A stretch of 45,405 bases of DNA from Chloroflexota bacterium (GTDB taxonomy: Bacteria; Chloroflexota; Anaerolineae; Promineifilales; Promineifilaceae): the NCBI GenBank assembly GCA_024223125.1, contig JAAEOP010000207.1:1-45405 (forward strand). Direction: 5' to 3'. The translations under genes and the position numbers were made by a program. The notes below the pieces were generated by a model, which was not told where the DNA came from, did no database searches, and saw only the letters and a list, made by a program, of their open reading frames with translations. This document shows positions 17,372-25,344 of the stretch, one piece after another. Every line of letters starts with the position of its first letter. Position 1 is the first letter of the stretch.

Positions 17372-17563
17372 CTTTATGATTGATATACTGGTATAAATAT
17401 TGGCAGCATATAGATTTTCATTCTGGCGTTTCCGACCTTTGGTAACAAAACGAAAAGATGGGCCGTTTGTAAAGACATCTTCTACTTCGGCAGACGTAAC
17501 TTGATGTTTTCACTCTAACTTGTCAACAACATCGTCTAACCATATAAGATCTTCTATCTTCAT
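17372..17563 (-). pseudogene. BrnT/DUF4258-like toxin remnant with in-frame TGA
   Basis: From ATG 17563 it reads MKIEDLIWLDDVVDKLE, a TGA at 17510-17512 where relatives have Arg, then KHQVTSAEVEDVFTNGPSFR, FVTKGRKRQNENLYAA. The pattern (KH.VT.EEVE.VF...P..RFV) is that of small BrnT/DUF4258-like toxins. After LYAA the homologous strand (GRTxxGRYL) is lost. With a nonsense codon and a missing end it is inactive. Confidence 0.6.
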
Positions 17564-17681
17564 GAGGTCATTATACCAAAGTTTATCCGGCATATTCTTT
17601 TTTGATTGTAGATGCGGTTTTCAGCCGGGACGGCCGTATCGTAGCCACGGGAGATAGGACAGTATTTGGGGTTACGGCCGT

Positions 17682-17894
17682 CTAGTCAGTCAAACGATAA
17701 TACAACATCGCCGCTACTTTGCTGACAGCTAACACGATTAGGATAAGCATTAAATTCTGACGGACTACATCGTTGATAATCGCTTCATATAACAACCAGG
17801 CGGCAACGAAAACGGCCGTAACCACCGCCGAAAATCGTGTGGCATACAATCTGTGCCTGACAAACCGTTCATCAAATGATCGCTTCCAAAACAT
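17682..17894 (-). CDS. Small two-helix membrane protein
   Basis: 70 residues beginning MFWKRSFDERFVRHRLYATR, followed by two hydrophobic helices (about residues 22-40 and 47-66) and a short charged end. A good GGAGG lies ten bases before ATG 17894. Small membrane proteins of this form often follow YgzD-like Xre regulators in the same operon, and a relic of such a regulator lies just upstream (17959-18048). I do not recognise the family and propose no function. Confidence 0.65.
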   Translation of the reverse strand: MFWKRSFDERFVRHRLYATRFSAVVTAVFVAAWLLYEAIINDVVRQNLMLILIVLAVSKVAAMLYYRLTD

Positions 17895-17924
17895 TGCTTT
17901 TGTCCTCCAAATTAATTTAAGACC

Positions 17925-17957
17925 AGAGGTTCCACCTTTCCCAAAGGTGGAACCTCT
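17925..17957. repeat. Perfect 15-bp hairpin
   Basis: AGAGGTTCCACCTTT (17925-17939), loop CCC, and the exact complement AAAGGTGGAACCTCT (17943-17957). It sits between the Xre relic and the small membrane gene, on the leader side of the latter. It has no T-run in either direction, so a dispersed palindromic repeat is more likely than a terminator. Confidence 0.85.
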
Positions 17958-17958
17958 C

Positions 17959-18048
17959 TCAGGTTTCTGCGCCCAGAGGAAATAAACCTTCTACCGGACA
18001 GTTGAATATCCCGGCAAACTTGAGCGCTAACGCCAGACTGGGTACATA
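17959..18048 (-). pseudogene. C-terminal fragment of an Xre-family regulator
   Basis: About 30 codons reading YVPSLALALKFAGIFNCPVE, GLFPLGAET and a TGA at 17959-17961. This is the conserved end of short Xre/YgzD regulators (GKYVPSLxLALKxA, PVExLF). The helix-turn-helix part upstream is gone. Between 18050 and 18226 I see no gene. Confidence 0.65.
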
Positions 18049-18226
18049 ATGTCAGGCATACTTTACATTCGGTGTTCAACTTTGCCTTATTTGTGCCATC
18101 TGTACACTTTTACCAGTTGAGAGCCATCCCCTTTCTGATAACTTGACCATAGAAAACACGGCCGCAATTTCATATACTTCTAGCGACTTGTGCTGAAAAG
18201 CGCGGTTCAGTGGGAAATAGTGGGAA

Positions 18227-18259
18227 GAAAAGATCGGGAAGCCGATCTTTTCGCTTTTT
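18227..18259 (+). terminator. Terminator-like hairpin upstream of the ilv promoter
   Basis: GAAAAGATCGG and CCGATCTTTTC form a perfect 11-bp stem with a GAAG tetraloop (18227-18252), then GC and five T's. It would stop plus-strand transcription entering the ilv region. No plus-strand gene lies upstream for 2.5 kb, so it may insulate the cluster or belong to an upstream leader. Confidence 0.6.
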
Positions 18260-18356
18260 AGGGCAAATACTGCCTGGGGATTATTGTTAAAACTGCACAA
18301 GAACTACCTCGTTTTTTTTGTAAATTTGCATCTGGCCTAAAGATAGCTACACTACG

Positions 18357-18362
18357 TATACT
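18357..18362 (+). promoter_or_regulatory. Candidate -10 box of the ilv-leu operon
   Basis: TATACT lies 34 bases before the leader peptide ATG, giving a start site near 18369 and a 5' leader of under 30 bases. No convincing -35 box is found at 16-18 bases. Low confidence and based only on similarity to the sigma-70 consensus. Confidence 0.35.
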
Positions 18363-18396
18363 TAACGGCAACAAATTGCGAGTTGAGATTTTTGAA

Positions 18397-18480
18397 ATGA
18401 TTAACATAAACCTGATTAACCTTATCCTTATTCTTGTCCTCCTTATTATTGTCAATAAGGGCGCAATTCGTGTTGGGTAA
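18397..18480 (+). CDS. ilv leader peptide (attenuation control peptide)
   Basis: A 27-codon frame from ATG 18397 to TAA 18480. After MINI it runs NLINLILILVLLIIV and ends NKGAIRVG. Eight Ile, six Leu and three Val make 17 of 27 residues, with an unbroken run of 11 regulated codons (18421-18453). It lies upstream of ilvB, and a strong intrinsic terminator starts 33 bases after its stop. This is the design of E. coli ilv leader peptides, where charged-tRNA shortage stalls the ribosome and prevents termination. Its Shine-Dalgarno sequence is weak (GAG about ten bases upstream). The composition and position are seen; function is inferred. Confidence 0.8.
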   Translation: MININLINLILILVLLIIVNKGAIRVG

Positions 18481-18513
18481 TGGCAAACAGGTTAGCAAAA
18501 CCGGACAAACAGT

Positions 18514-18544
18514 AAAAGCCGCCCAATTGGGCGGCTTTTTTTTT
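18514..18544 (+). terminator. Attenuator terminator of the ilv leader
   Basis: AAAAGCCGCCC and GGGCGGCTTTT form a perfect 11-bp stem with an AATT loop, running into nine T's (18536-18544). A competing pairing exists: GTTGGG (18472-18477) with CCCAAT (18522-18527) and GGC (18482-18484) with GCC (18518-18520). That pairing would take the 5' arm and block the terminator. Inside the peptide, CCTTATT (18441-18447) can pair with AATAAGG (18454-18460). This resembles the switching segments of classical attenuators. Confidence 0.85.
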
Positions 18545-18552
18545 GGAAGCAG

Positions 18553-18617
18553 TGGCAAATGACAAGTAGCAAGTATGCAAGTAGCAAGTTGCAAGTAGCA
18601 AGTGGGCAAGTGATAAA
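18553..18617. repeat. CAAGTAGCAAGT-word repeat in the ilv leader
   Basis: Tandem imperfect copies of CAAGTAGCAAGT (for example AGCAAGTATGCAAGTAGCAAG). The downstream ACTTGCAGACCTGCA is only a partial inverted arm. It lies between the attenuator and the second terminator. The same word family occurs after leuC and after the PPi-type PFK. Confidence 0.75.
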
Positions 18618-18679
18618 ACGAACTTGCAGACCTGCAAACATGCACATTTGCACCCTCCCTAACCGATCCCTGTTATTTC

Positions 18680-18718
18680 AAAGGCGGAAAGCAGACCCTC
18701 TGTTTTCCGCCTTTTTAT
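18680..18718 (+). terminator. Second terminator in the ilv leader
   Basis: AAAGGCGGAAAGCAGA, loop CCC, TCTGTTTTCCGCCTTT: a 16-bp stem with one G-T pair, then TTTTTATTT. It is as strong as the attenuator and lies 90 bases before ilvB. No Ile/Leu/Val-rich peptide precedes it. Either it is a second control point read through under some signal, or transcription of ilvB also starts downstream. Confidence 0.8.
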
Positions 18719-18719
18719 T

Positions 18720-18787
18720 TGGAGATTAGGGATTGGAGATTAGAGATTAAAAGTGGTCAATTTCTAATCTCCAATCTCTTAATCTCT
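18720..18787. repeat. GGAGATT-family hairpin upstream of ilvB
   Basis: The 5' arm from 18720 (GGAGATTAGGGATTGGAGAT) and the 3' arm to 18787 (CTAATCTCCAATCTCTTAAT) form a long imperfect stem around AAAGTGGTCA. The ilvB ribosome site AAAAGGAG follows within ten bases. Confidence 0.85.
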
Positions 18788-18807
18788 TCAAGAAAAGGAG
18801 CAGAAAT

Positions 18808-20529
18808 ATGAGTGAGATAAAAACTGGCGGACAAATTATCTGGGAATGTCTCATGCACGAAGGCGTTGAGGTCGTGTTTGGGCTACCCGGTGGAGCTATC
18901 CTGCCGGTCTACGATGATTTAGCCAAATATGAATATCCTATCCACCACGTCCTCGTCACCCATGAGCAGGGCGCCTCCCACATGGCTGATGGGTATGCTC
19001 GCGCCACGGGCAAAGTGGGCGTCTGCATAGCTACCTCTGGGCCTGGAGCTACCAACCTCATCACCGGGTTAGCCACAGCTTATTTGGATTCCACCCCCAT
19101 TGTGGCCATTACCGGGCAGGTTCCCACTTCCCTGCTCGGCCGTGATGGCTTTCAAGAAGCAGATGTCCAGGGAGTCAGCCTGCCAGTCACCAAGCATAAT
19201 TACCTTATCACCGACATCCGGGAACTACCGGACGCCATCAAAGAAGCTTTTTACATTGCCAGCACTGGCCGGCCGGGGCCCGTACTGATTGATATATGCA
19301 AAGATGTGCAGCAAGCATCCATGCCGTTCACGTACTCCGAAACCATCAATCTGCCCGGTTACAATCCAAACTTGAACGCGCCAAACCCAACGGCCGTAAC
19401 CCGCGCCGCCCGTTTAGTCAATGAAGCAGAAAAACCAGTCATCATTGCCGGACAAGGCGTCTCTATTGCCCATGCTGAAGCTGAACTACGCCAACTGGCC
19501 GAAAAAGCCAACATTCCCGTCGCTACCAGCTTACTGGGTATCGGTACGTTTCCGGCTACCCATTCCCTGTCCATCAGTTGGGGTGGAATGCACGGTGAAG
19601 CGTACACAAATTACGCCCTGCAAGAATGTGATGTGCTGCTGGCTATAGGCGCTCGTCTGGATGACCGGCTGACCGGCGCTTTTGAAACCTTTGCCGCCAA
19701 AGCCAAAATTATCCATGTAGATATTGATCCGGCCGAAATGGGCAAAAATATCACCATCAACACCCCCGTTGTGGGCGACGCTCTGCTGGCATTACGTGCC
19801 ATGCTGCCCCAAGTTGAACCAAATGAACATCCCGCCTGGCTAGAACAAATTGCCGAATGGAAAGCAGAAACAGGGCATCGGGATATTTTGACTCAGGAAA
19901 CAGACGAATTGGTGGCTCCCTACATCATGCGTACCTTGTGGCACGCCACCAATGAGGGAGATGCAACCATTGTAAGCGATGTCGGCCAACATCAAATGTG
20001 GGAAGCGCAATATTTCCATCACACCAAAACGCGCAGCCTGTTAACCTCTGGCGGATTGGGAACGATGGGGTATGCGTTACCGGCCGCTGTCGGCGCTCAA
20101 ATGGGCAGCCCCGATGAAGAAGTGTGGGTGGTAGCCGGCGATGGCGGATTTCAAATGACGATGGTGGAACTCTCAACTGTTGTGCAAGAACGGTTGCCCA
20201 TCAAAATTGCCATCATCAACAATGGCTATTTGGGGATGGTGCGCCAATGGCAGGATGTGTTTTACAACAAGCGTCATTCGGGTACGCCGTTGTTTAACCC
20301 GGACTTTGTGAAGCTGGCCGAAGCGTATGGCATTCCCGCCCGCGCTGTCACCCATAAAGATGAGGCGTATGAGGCTATTCAAGAAGCGCAAGCTTATGAT
20401 GGTCCATTTTTGCTAGATTTCCAGGTGGAAGAGTTTACCAATGTTTACCCCATGGTAACGCCTGGTAAAAGTAATGCCGATATGATCCGACGGCCGGCAC
20501 CGACGATGACGCAAGAAAGTGAAACGTAA
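18808..20529 (+). CDS. ilvB: Acetolactate synthase, large (catalytic) subunit
   Basis: A 573-residue ThDP- and FAD-dependent enzyme that condenses two pyruvates to 2-acetolactate, or pyruvate with 2-oxobutyrate, at the first shared step to Val, Leu and Ile. Visible are Glu53 in [19 protein letters not shown] (ThDP activation), the phosphate-binding [15 protein letters not shown] with [13 protein letters not shown], and [27 protein letters not shown] precedes ATG 18808. First structural gene after the leader peptide; the regulatory subunit gene follows 60 bases later. The TAA stop is embedded in a CCGTAATCC-type repeat. Confidence 0.97.
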   Translation: MSEIKTGGQIIWECLMHEGVEVVFGLPGGAILPVYDDLAKYEYPIHHVLVTHEQGASHMADGYARATGKVGVCIATSGPGATNLITGLATAYLDSTPIVAITGQVPTSLLGRDGFQEADVQGVSLPVTKHNYLITDIRELPDAIKEAFYIASTGRPGPVLIDICKDVQQASMPFTYSETINLPGYNPNLNAPNPTAVTRAARLVNEAEKPVIIAGQGVSIAHAEAELRQLAEKANIPVATSLLGIGTFPATHSLSISWGGMHGEAYTNYALQECDVLLAIGARLDDRLTGAFETFAAKAKIIHVDIDPAEMGKNITINTPVVGDALLALRAMLPQVEPNEHPAWLEQIAEWKAETGHRDILTQETDELVAPYIMRTLWHATNEGDATIVSDVGQHQMWEAQYFHHTKTRSLLTSGGLGTMGYALPAAVGAQMGSPDEEVWVVAGDGGFQMTMVELSTVVQERLPIKIAIINNGYLGMVRQWQDVFYNKRHSGTPLFNPDFVKLAEAYGIPARAVTHKDEAYEAIQEAQAYDGPFLLDFQVEEFTNVYPMVTPGKSNADMIRRPAPTMTQESET

Positions 20530-20573
20530 TCCGTAATCCGTGAACTGTGACGGAATACGGAACACGGAATACG
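20525..20573. repeat. CCGTAATCC/GGAATACGG hairpin between ilvB and ilvN
   Basis: CGTAATCCGTAATCCGTGAA and ACGGAATACGGAACACGGAA are inverted arms built from an ACGGATTACGG-like word. The ilvB stop codon lies in the 5' arm and the ilvN ribosome site AAAGGA follows the 3' arm. Confidence 0.8.
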
Positions 20574-20589
20574 AAAAAGGAATCGAACA

Positions 20590-21138
20590 ATGCAAGAGAA
20601 TGGAACGAAGCGACACACAATGATTGCCTGGATGGAAGATAAACCAGGCGTATTGAACCGCGTAGCCGGGCTGTTTCGGCGGCGCAATTTTAATATTGAA
20701 AGTCTGGCGGTGGGACACAGTGAAGAGCCGGGTATTAGCCGGATGACGTTTGTAGCCAAAGGCACAAACCGGGATATGCGTCAGGTGGAAACACAGCTAT
20801 ATAAGCTCATCAATGTGACCCGCGTTGAGGATGTGACCAATCAAGGCCCGATTACCCGCGAATTGGCTTTGATTAAGGTGAAAGCAAGCAGCGAAAATCG
20901 GGCTGAAGTGATGCAGATTGTGGATATTTACCGGGCGCGGATTGTGCATGTGGATATGCAATCGGTCATCATTCAAATTGTAGGCAAAGAGAATCAGGTC
21001 AATTCGCTGATTGATTTACTGCAAAATTTTGGCATTTTGGAAATGGTACGCACGGGTCAGGTGGCAATGGTGCGTAATGGGCATGATAAACGAGAAGATG
21101 AGACGGCCGTAACCGCTCATACTAACGGAAATCATTAA
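20590..21138 (+). CDS. ilvN: Acetolactate synthase, regulatory (small) subunit
   Basis: A 182-residue protein with an N-terminal ACT domain (TMIAWMEDKPGVLNRVAGLF RRRNFNIESL) and the ALS_ss C-terminal domain (VMQIVDIYRARIVHVDMQSV, LLQNFGILEMVRTG). It activates IlvB and confers feedback inhibition, usually by valine. The gene symbols ilvN and ilvH are used interchangeably for this family. AAAGGA precedes ATG 20590. The C-terminal end past GQVAMVRN is a charged, low-complexity tail containing the TAV residues encoded by ACGGCCGT. Confidence 0.95.
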   Translation: MQENGTKRHTMIAWMEDKPGVLNRVAGLFRRRNFNIESLAVGHSEEPGISRMTFVAKGTNRDMRQVETQLYKLINVTRVEDVTNQGPITRELALIKVKASSENRAEVMQIVDIYRARIVHVDMQSVIIQIVGKENQVNSLIDLLQNFGILEMVRTGQVAMVRNGHDKREDETAVTAHTNGNH

Positions 21139-21143
21139 AAATA

Positions 21144-21200
21144 AGAGATTGAGAGATCAGGAGATTGGGCGACTGCTCAATCTCCGATCTCCCAATCTTC
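21144..21200. repeat. GGAGATT-family hairpin between ilvN and ilvC
   Basis: AGAGATTGAGAGATCAGGAG and the 3' arm CAATCTCCGATCTCCCAATC pair nearly throughout (AGATTG.GAGATC.GGAGATTG). AAAAAAGGAG and the TTG start of ilvC follow directly. Confidence 0.9.
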
Positions 21201-21218
21201 AAAAAAGGAGAATTTATT

Positions 21219-22223
21219 TTGGCAAACATTTATTACGACAAAGATGCAGACTTGGGCTTGCTTAAGGGCAAGAAAATAGCCGTACTTGGATATGGCAGCC
21301 AGGGTCACGCCCATGCTCAGAATCTTAAAGATTCCGGGGCAGATGTACGCGTTGGTTTATACGAAAGCAGCAAATCCTGGGCTACGGCCGAGGCGGATGG
21401 GCTAACGGTAAAAACAACGGCCAACGCCTGTGCCGAAGCAGATGTAATCATGGTACTGCTGCCGGATACCAAACAGGGGCAAATATACAAAGAATCCATT
21501 GAACCCCATTTGAGCGAAGGCAAGACGCTAATGTTTGGGCACGGTTTCAATATCCGCTTTTCCCAGATTGTGCCCCCAAACAATGTGGACGTGACGATGG
21601 TAGCTCCCAAAGCGCCGGGGCATCGGGTACGCGAGGTATATGTGGAAGGAACTGGTACGCCTTGCCTAGTGGCTGTCCATCAAGATTATTCCGGCAATGC
21701 ACTGGCCTTTGCCCTGGCCTATGCCAAAGCGTTGGGCTGCACACGCGCCGGCGCTTTGGAAACGACTTTTGCCGAGGAAACAGAAACGGATTTGTTTGGC
21801 GAGCAAGCTGTCCTTTGCGGCGGTGTGGCAGCGTTAGTGGAAGCAGCTTTTAACACCCTTGTCGAAGCAGGCTACCAACCTGAAATCGCTTACTTTGAAT
21901 GTCTGCATGAGCTGAAGTTGATTGTAGACTTGTTTTATCGCGGCGGTCTCAGTTATATGCGTTACAGTGTCAGCGACACGGCCGAACACGGCGATTACAC
22001 CGGCGGCCCCAAAATCATTACCGACGATACCCGTCAGGCAATGAAGCAAATGCTAACCGATATTCAAACGGGGGCGTATGCGGAAGGGTGGATTGATGAG
22101 AATGTGAACGGTCGTGCCTGGTTCAACAAACGGCGTGAAGAAGCCCGCAGCAGTCAAATTGAACAAGTGGGCAAAGAACTGCGGCAGATGATGCCGTGGT
22201 TGAATCCGGTAGAGATTGAGTAA
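21219..22223 (+). CDS. ilvC: Ketol-acid reductoisomerase
   Basis: A 334-residue class I KARI converting acetolactate or acetohydroxybutyrate to the dihydroxy acid with NADPH and Mg2+. An N-terminal Rossmann domain ([20 protein letters not shown]) is followed by the knotted C-terminal domain with the metal ligands in [20 protein letters not shown] and [21 protein letters not shown] place the start at TTG 21219 because AAGGAG lies eight bases upstream and the protein then begins [12 protein letters not shown], as in the family. The longer frame from 21165 would translate the repeat hairpin. Confidence 0.96.
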   Translation: MANIYYDKDADLGLLKGKKIAVLGYGSQGHAHAQNLKDSGADVRVGLYESSKSWATAEADGLTVKTTANACAEADVIMVLLPDTKQGQIYKESIEPHLSEGKTLMFGHGFNIRFSQIVPPNNVDVTMVAPKAPGHRVREVYVEGTGTPCLVAVHQDYSGNALAFALAYAKALGCTRAGALETTFAEETETDLFGEQAVLCGGVAALVEAAFNTLVEAGYQPEIAYFECLHELKLIVDLFYRGGLSYMRYSVSDTAEHGDYTGGPKIITDDTRQAMKQMLTDIQTGAYAEGWIDENVNGRAWFNKRREEARSSQIEQVGKELRQMMPWLNPVEIE

Positions 22224-22225
22224 AC

Positions 22226-22292
22226 AGTGTTCAGCAAACAGTTTTCAGTGTTCAGTTGGAAGAATATACGCTGAACACTGAAAACTGAAAAA
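22226..22292. repeat. CAGTTTTCAGTGTTCAG hairpin between ilvC and leuA
   Basis: CAGTTTTCAGTGTTCAG (22239-22255) has its exact complement at 22271-22287, a perfect 17-bp stem, and the 5' side carries a second partial copy (ACAGTGTTCAGCAAACAG). The loop is 15 bases. AAAGGAG of leuA follows. A half copy (GTTTTCAGTTTTTGGTGTTC) occurs after leuA near 23970. Confidence 0.9.
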
Positions 22293-22313
22293 TGCTCCAA
22301 AGGAGACTGAAAA

Positions 22314-23960
22314 ATGAGCGAAGATGATGTCGAGATTCAAAAAGAAACAGTAGTCATTTTTGATACAACGCTGCGGGATGGGGAGCAATCTCCAGGAGCA
22401 ACGTTGAATGTGGAAGAGAAGTTGGAGATTGCCCGGCAGCTTTCCCGGCTAGGGGTAGATATTTGTGAAGCAGGTTTTCCGATTGCCAGCCTGGGTGATT
22501 TTGATGCCGTTAGAAGAATTGCCGAAGAGGTGGGGCCGCTTACGGACGGCCGTAAATCCGGTCAACCGATGATCATTGCCGGACTGGCTCGTGCCAGCAA
22601 AGGTGACATCCAACGGGCTTATGACGCCGTAAAAGGCGCGCCGCGCCATCGCATCCACACCTTCCTGGCTACCAGCGACATCCATTTGAAACACAAGCTC
22701 AAAATAGACCGCGAAGAATGTATTGAACAAGTCATTGAGTCGGTGACATTTGCCAAAACGCTGTGTGATGATGTTGAATTTTCACCGGAAGATGCCGGCC
22801 GCTCTAATCCTGACTTTTTGGTACAGGTATTGAGTGAAGCGATTAAAGCCGGCGCTACTACCCTGAACATCCCCGACACGGTTGGCTACACCACGCCAGA
22901 AGAGTTTGGTTGGCTAATTAAATATCTGATTGAAAACACCCCCAATTCTGACAAAGTGGTATGGTCAGTACACTGTCACAATGATTTAGGGTTGGCGACG
23001 GCGAACACTTTGGCCGGGGTACAAAATGGGGCGCGGCAGATGGAAGTGACGCTCAACGGTATCGGCGAGCGGGCCGGTAACACCTCGTTGGAAGAAGTAG
23101 TGATGGCGATTCAAACACGGCCGCAAAACTTCGATGTACAAACAAACATTGACTCCACCCAAATCACCAAAACCAGCCGCATGGTGGCCGCTTACACCGG
23201 CATGGTGGTGCAACCCAACAAAGCGATTGTGGGCGCCAATGCCTTTGCCCATGAAGCAGGCATCCACCAGGATGGCATGTTGAAAAATGAGCGGACGTAT
23301 GAAATTATGCGGCCGGAAACGGTGGGATTGGGCGCTTCCAAATTGGTGTTGGGAAAACATAGCGGCCGTCATGCCTTTCGCGTTCGTCTGGAAGAGCTGG
23401 GCTATGACGATCTGGAAAAAGAAGAGTTAAACATCGCTTTCAAACGTTTTAAGAAGTTGGCCGACAAGAAAAAGGTGGTTACAGACGCCGATATTCAAGC
23501 CATTATTGCCGATGAAATATACCAGCCGCCGGAAATCTGGAAGCTGAATCAAATTCAGGTATCGTGCGGCGACCAAAGTATGCCTACAGCCACAGTCAGC
23601 ATTTCGGGGCCAAACGGTCAGGTGTATAGGGATGCGGCGCTAGGCACGGGGCCGGTGGATGCAGCTTACCAGGCAATTAATCGCATCGTGGGCGTGAAGA
23701 ACCGGCTGACGGAGTTCACTATCAACGCCGTCACGGAAGGTTTGGATGCCCAGGCAGAAGCGATGATTCGTATTCAACCCATCAATGGCGAACGGGAATA
23801 TGGCATGAATCCGCAAACAAACCGGGTGTTTGCCCGCACGTTTAGCGGGCATGGGGCCAGCACAGATATTGTGGTAGCCAGCGCCCGCGCCTACCTGAGC
23901 GCCCTGAACCGAATGTTGGCAGCGCGTGAGGAAGAGGCAAGCGCACTCAGTGGTCAGTAA
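22314..23960 (+). CDS. leuA: 2-isopropylmalate synthase
   Basis: A 548-residue enzyme joining acetyl-CoA to 2-oxoisovalerate, the first step to leucine. The N-terminal TIM barrel has [17 protein letters not shown], the metal ligands in [17 protein letters not shown], and [15 protein letters not shown]. The C-terminal LeuA regulatory dimer domain (about 400-530, [17 protein letters not shown]) binds leucine for feedback control. AAAGGAG precedes ATG 22314. It is distinct from the CimA-like paralogue at 28132, which has DTTLRDGTQREG. Confidence 0.96.
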   Translation: MSEDDVEIQKETVVIFDTTLRDGEQSPGATLNVEEKLEIARQLSRLGVDICEAGFPIASLGDFDAVRRIAEEVGPLTDGRKSGQPMIIAGLARASKGDIQRAYDAVKGAPRHRIHTFLATSDIHLKHKLKIDREECIEQVIESVTFAKTLCDDVEFSPEDAGRSNPDFLVQVLSEAIKAGATTLNIPDTVGYTTPEEFGWLIKYLIENTPNSDKVVWSVHCHNDLGLATANTLAGVQNGARQMEVTLNGIGERAGNTSLEEVVMAIQTRPQNFDVQTNIDSTQITKTSRMVAAYTGMVVQPNKAIVGANAFAHEAGIHQDGMLKNERTYEIMRPETVGLGASKLVLGKHSGRHAFRVRLEELGYDDLEKEELNIAFKRFKKLADKKKVVTDADIQAIIADEIYQPPEIWKLNQIQVSCGDQSMPTATVSISGPNGQVYRDAALGTGPVDAAYQAINRIVGVKNRLTEFTINAVTEGLDAQAEAMIRIQPINGEREYGMNPQTNRVFARTFSGHGASTDIVVASARAYLSALNRMLAAREEEASALSGQ

Positions 23961-24013
23961 TCGGCAGGTTGTTTTCAGTTTTTGGTGTTCAGTTAATGGG
24001 AAAGGGTTAGGAG

Positions 24014-24781
24014 ATGAAACCAATGGAAGTTAACGAAACTGCCTGGCAAGGTGAAAACCTGACTGAACGTTATTTGAATGGGGTGCGGGGGGCCATCCCG
24101 CTGGCGGAAACGCAGATGGATATAATGCTGCGTTTGATTCGTTGGGTGCAGGAGGAGGTCACGGCCGTACTCGACCTCGGTTGTGGCGATGGCATTTTGG
24201 GTCAGGTGGTGTTAGATCATTATCCAAAAGCGAAAGGCGTTTTTGCCGACTTCTCCGCCCCCATGCTGGAAGCTGCCCAACGCCGTCTGGCCGACTATAA
24301 AGAGCGGGTGACATTGGTTCAGGTGGATTATGGAAATAGAGATTGGAGATTGGAGACTTGTTCTGAACAGGATCGAAGAATTGGAGATTGGCAATTTGAT
24401 GTCATCGTTTCCGGTTATTCAATTCACCATCAGACAGATGAGCGTAAAAGAGAAATCTATGCTGAATTGTATGAATTATTGGTTCCAGGCGGCATCTTTA
24501 TCAATGTGGAGCATGTCTCTTCCCGCTCTAAATGGGGTGAAATGATGTTTGAGGAGGCGTTTGTGGATTCGCTGGTTGCTTACCACAAGCAAATCGGTTC
24601 CAGCCAAACCCGCGCCCAAATATCCCACGATTTATACAACCGACCAGATAAAGCGGCTAATAAGTTGACGGCCGTAGAAACTCAATGCGACTGGCTGCGC
24701 GACATCGGCTTTATTCATGTGGATTGTTATTTGAAGTATTTTGAACTGGCGCTGTTCGGCGGTGTTAAATGGCAGGGGTAA
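24014..24781 (+). CDS. Class I SAM-dependent methyltransferase with a repeat-derived loop
   Basis: 255 residues. The SAM-binding motif I is VLDLGCGDGILGQVVLD (about 52-68), with the second motif in VFADFSAPMLEAAQRRL and motif post-I near FDVIVSGYSIHH (128-139). VPGGIFINVEHVSS fits small-molecule methyltransferases. Substrate unknown. Residues about 109-127 (NRDWRLETCSEQDRRIGDW) are encoded by a GGAGATT-type repeat lying in the coding frame between two core strands. AGGAG sits just before ATG 24014; ATG at 24023 is an alternative. It rides in the ilv-leu cluster without a clear pathway link. Confidence 0.88.
   Translation: MKPMEVNETAWQGENLTERYLNGVRGAIPLAETQMDIMLRLIRWVQEEVTAVLDLGCGDGILGQVVLDHYPKAKGVFADFSAPMLEAAQRRLADYKERVTLVQVDYGNRDWRLETCSEQDRRIGDWQFDVIVSGYSIHHQTDERKREIYAELYELLVPGGIFINVEHVSSRSKWGEMMFEEAFVDSLVAYHKQIGSSQTRAQISHDLYNRPDKAANKLTAVETQCDWLRDIGFIHVDCYLKYFELALFGGVKWQG
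24337..24391. repeat. GGAGATT-family repeat inside a coding sequence
   Basis: TAGAGATTGGAGATTGGAGA (24337-24356), a unique middle (CTTGTTCTGAACAGGATCGA) and a second GAATTGGAGATTGGC copy. All are direct copies here, with no inverted arm, and the frame stays open through them. Confidence 0.85.
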
Positions 24782-24789
24782 GACATGAA

Positions 24790-25092
24790 TCAGGAAGCAG
24801 TTGAACGGCCGTGCAGCCATCGTTCCAATGAGCGTTTGCTTTCACCGCTGCGTCGTCCAGCCAATAGCCCTTCAATGCCGATATGTTCATCCAAATCAGG
24901 CCATTCGAGAGCATATCCAGCGCCTAATAGCTGCCAATTATTTCTTTCGGCAGATGTGGCATGGTACAGGCGTGGATACCAGGCAAGGGGTACAAGAAGT
25001 GAACGGCCGTCGCTCAGATCAACGGTTAATTTATCGGCCGTAAAGGAAATATCAGTGACTTGCGGATCAGCCTCAAGAACTAAAGTATTCAT
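24790..25092 (-). CDS. DUF2442 protein
   Basis: 100 residues from ATG 25092 with VTDISFTADKLTVDLSDGRS, LLVPLAWYPRLYHATSAERN and WPDLDEHIGIEGLLAGR. These are the DUF2442 hallmarks (short beta protein with W/P-rich middle). DUF2442 genes commonly follow DUF4160 genes in toxin-antitoxin-like pairs, exactly as here. The start overlaps the end of the DUF4160 frame by 20 bases. Its partner carries a nonsense codon, so the pair is probably inactive even though this frame is whole. Confidence 0.85.
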   Translation of the reverse strand: MNTLVLEADPQVTDISFTADKLTVDLSDGRSLLVPLAWYPRLYHATSAERNNWQLLGAGYALEWPDLDEHIGIEGLLAGRRSGESKRSLERWLHGRSTAS

Positions 25093-25309
25093 GCAATGCC
25101 TCCAACAATATGGTCTCATGTTTGATAACTTGTCGGGCAATATCACGCAATTCATGCTCTTTAAACCCTCTATTTTTAACCAGCGAGACCGGAGCCAATC
25201 AGAATTTGGCAATTTTCCTGTCACGCTTAACATGAATATGAGCTGGTTCGCCCTGATCTGAACTAAAAAAGATGAAGTGATAAGGGCCATCCTGTAATAC
25301 TGTCGGCAC
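25073..25309 (-). pseudogene. DUF4160 protein with TGA at a conserved Trp position
   Basis: From GTG 25309 it reads [36 protein letters not shown], a TGA at 25199-25201, then LAPVSLVKNRGFKEHELRDI. The family has KFWL.PV here, so TGG has become TGA. The rest of the frame is intact for 78 codons to 25073. A TATAAT lies six bases before the GTG on the minus strand, so the transcript may have been leaderless. A recently inactivated partner of the DUF2442 gene. Confidence 0.8.
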
Positions 25310-25344
25310 ATTATGATTATAGCATAATTAAACTGGAGATTTGT

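Noticed and set aside
18553..18617. CRISPR array in the CAAGTAGCAAGT region
   Set aside because: Units are too short and irregular, without constant spacers, and there are no cas genes.
18640..18732. Short frame (MHICTLPNRSLLFQRRKADP..) before the second ilv terminator as a further leader peptide
   Set aside because: It has only a few Leu and Ile codons, no regulated run, and reads through the terminator stem instead of ending before it.
18050..18807. T-box or branched-chain amino acid riboswitch upstream of ilvB
   Set aside because: I found no T-box sequence (such as the GGGTGG antiterminator bulge) or other known leader motif; the coding leader with terminator explains the region better.
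25199..25201. TGA read as Trp (alternative genetic code)
   Set aside because: Intact genes use TGG for Trp and many genes end in TGA (for example mntA, leuC, lspA). At 17510 the TGA replaces Arg, not Trp. Nonsense mutations fit better.
24785..25261. Plus-strand 158-codon frame opposite DUF2442/DUF4160
   Set aside because: Shadow of the two minus-strand genes, which carry recognisable family motifs.
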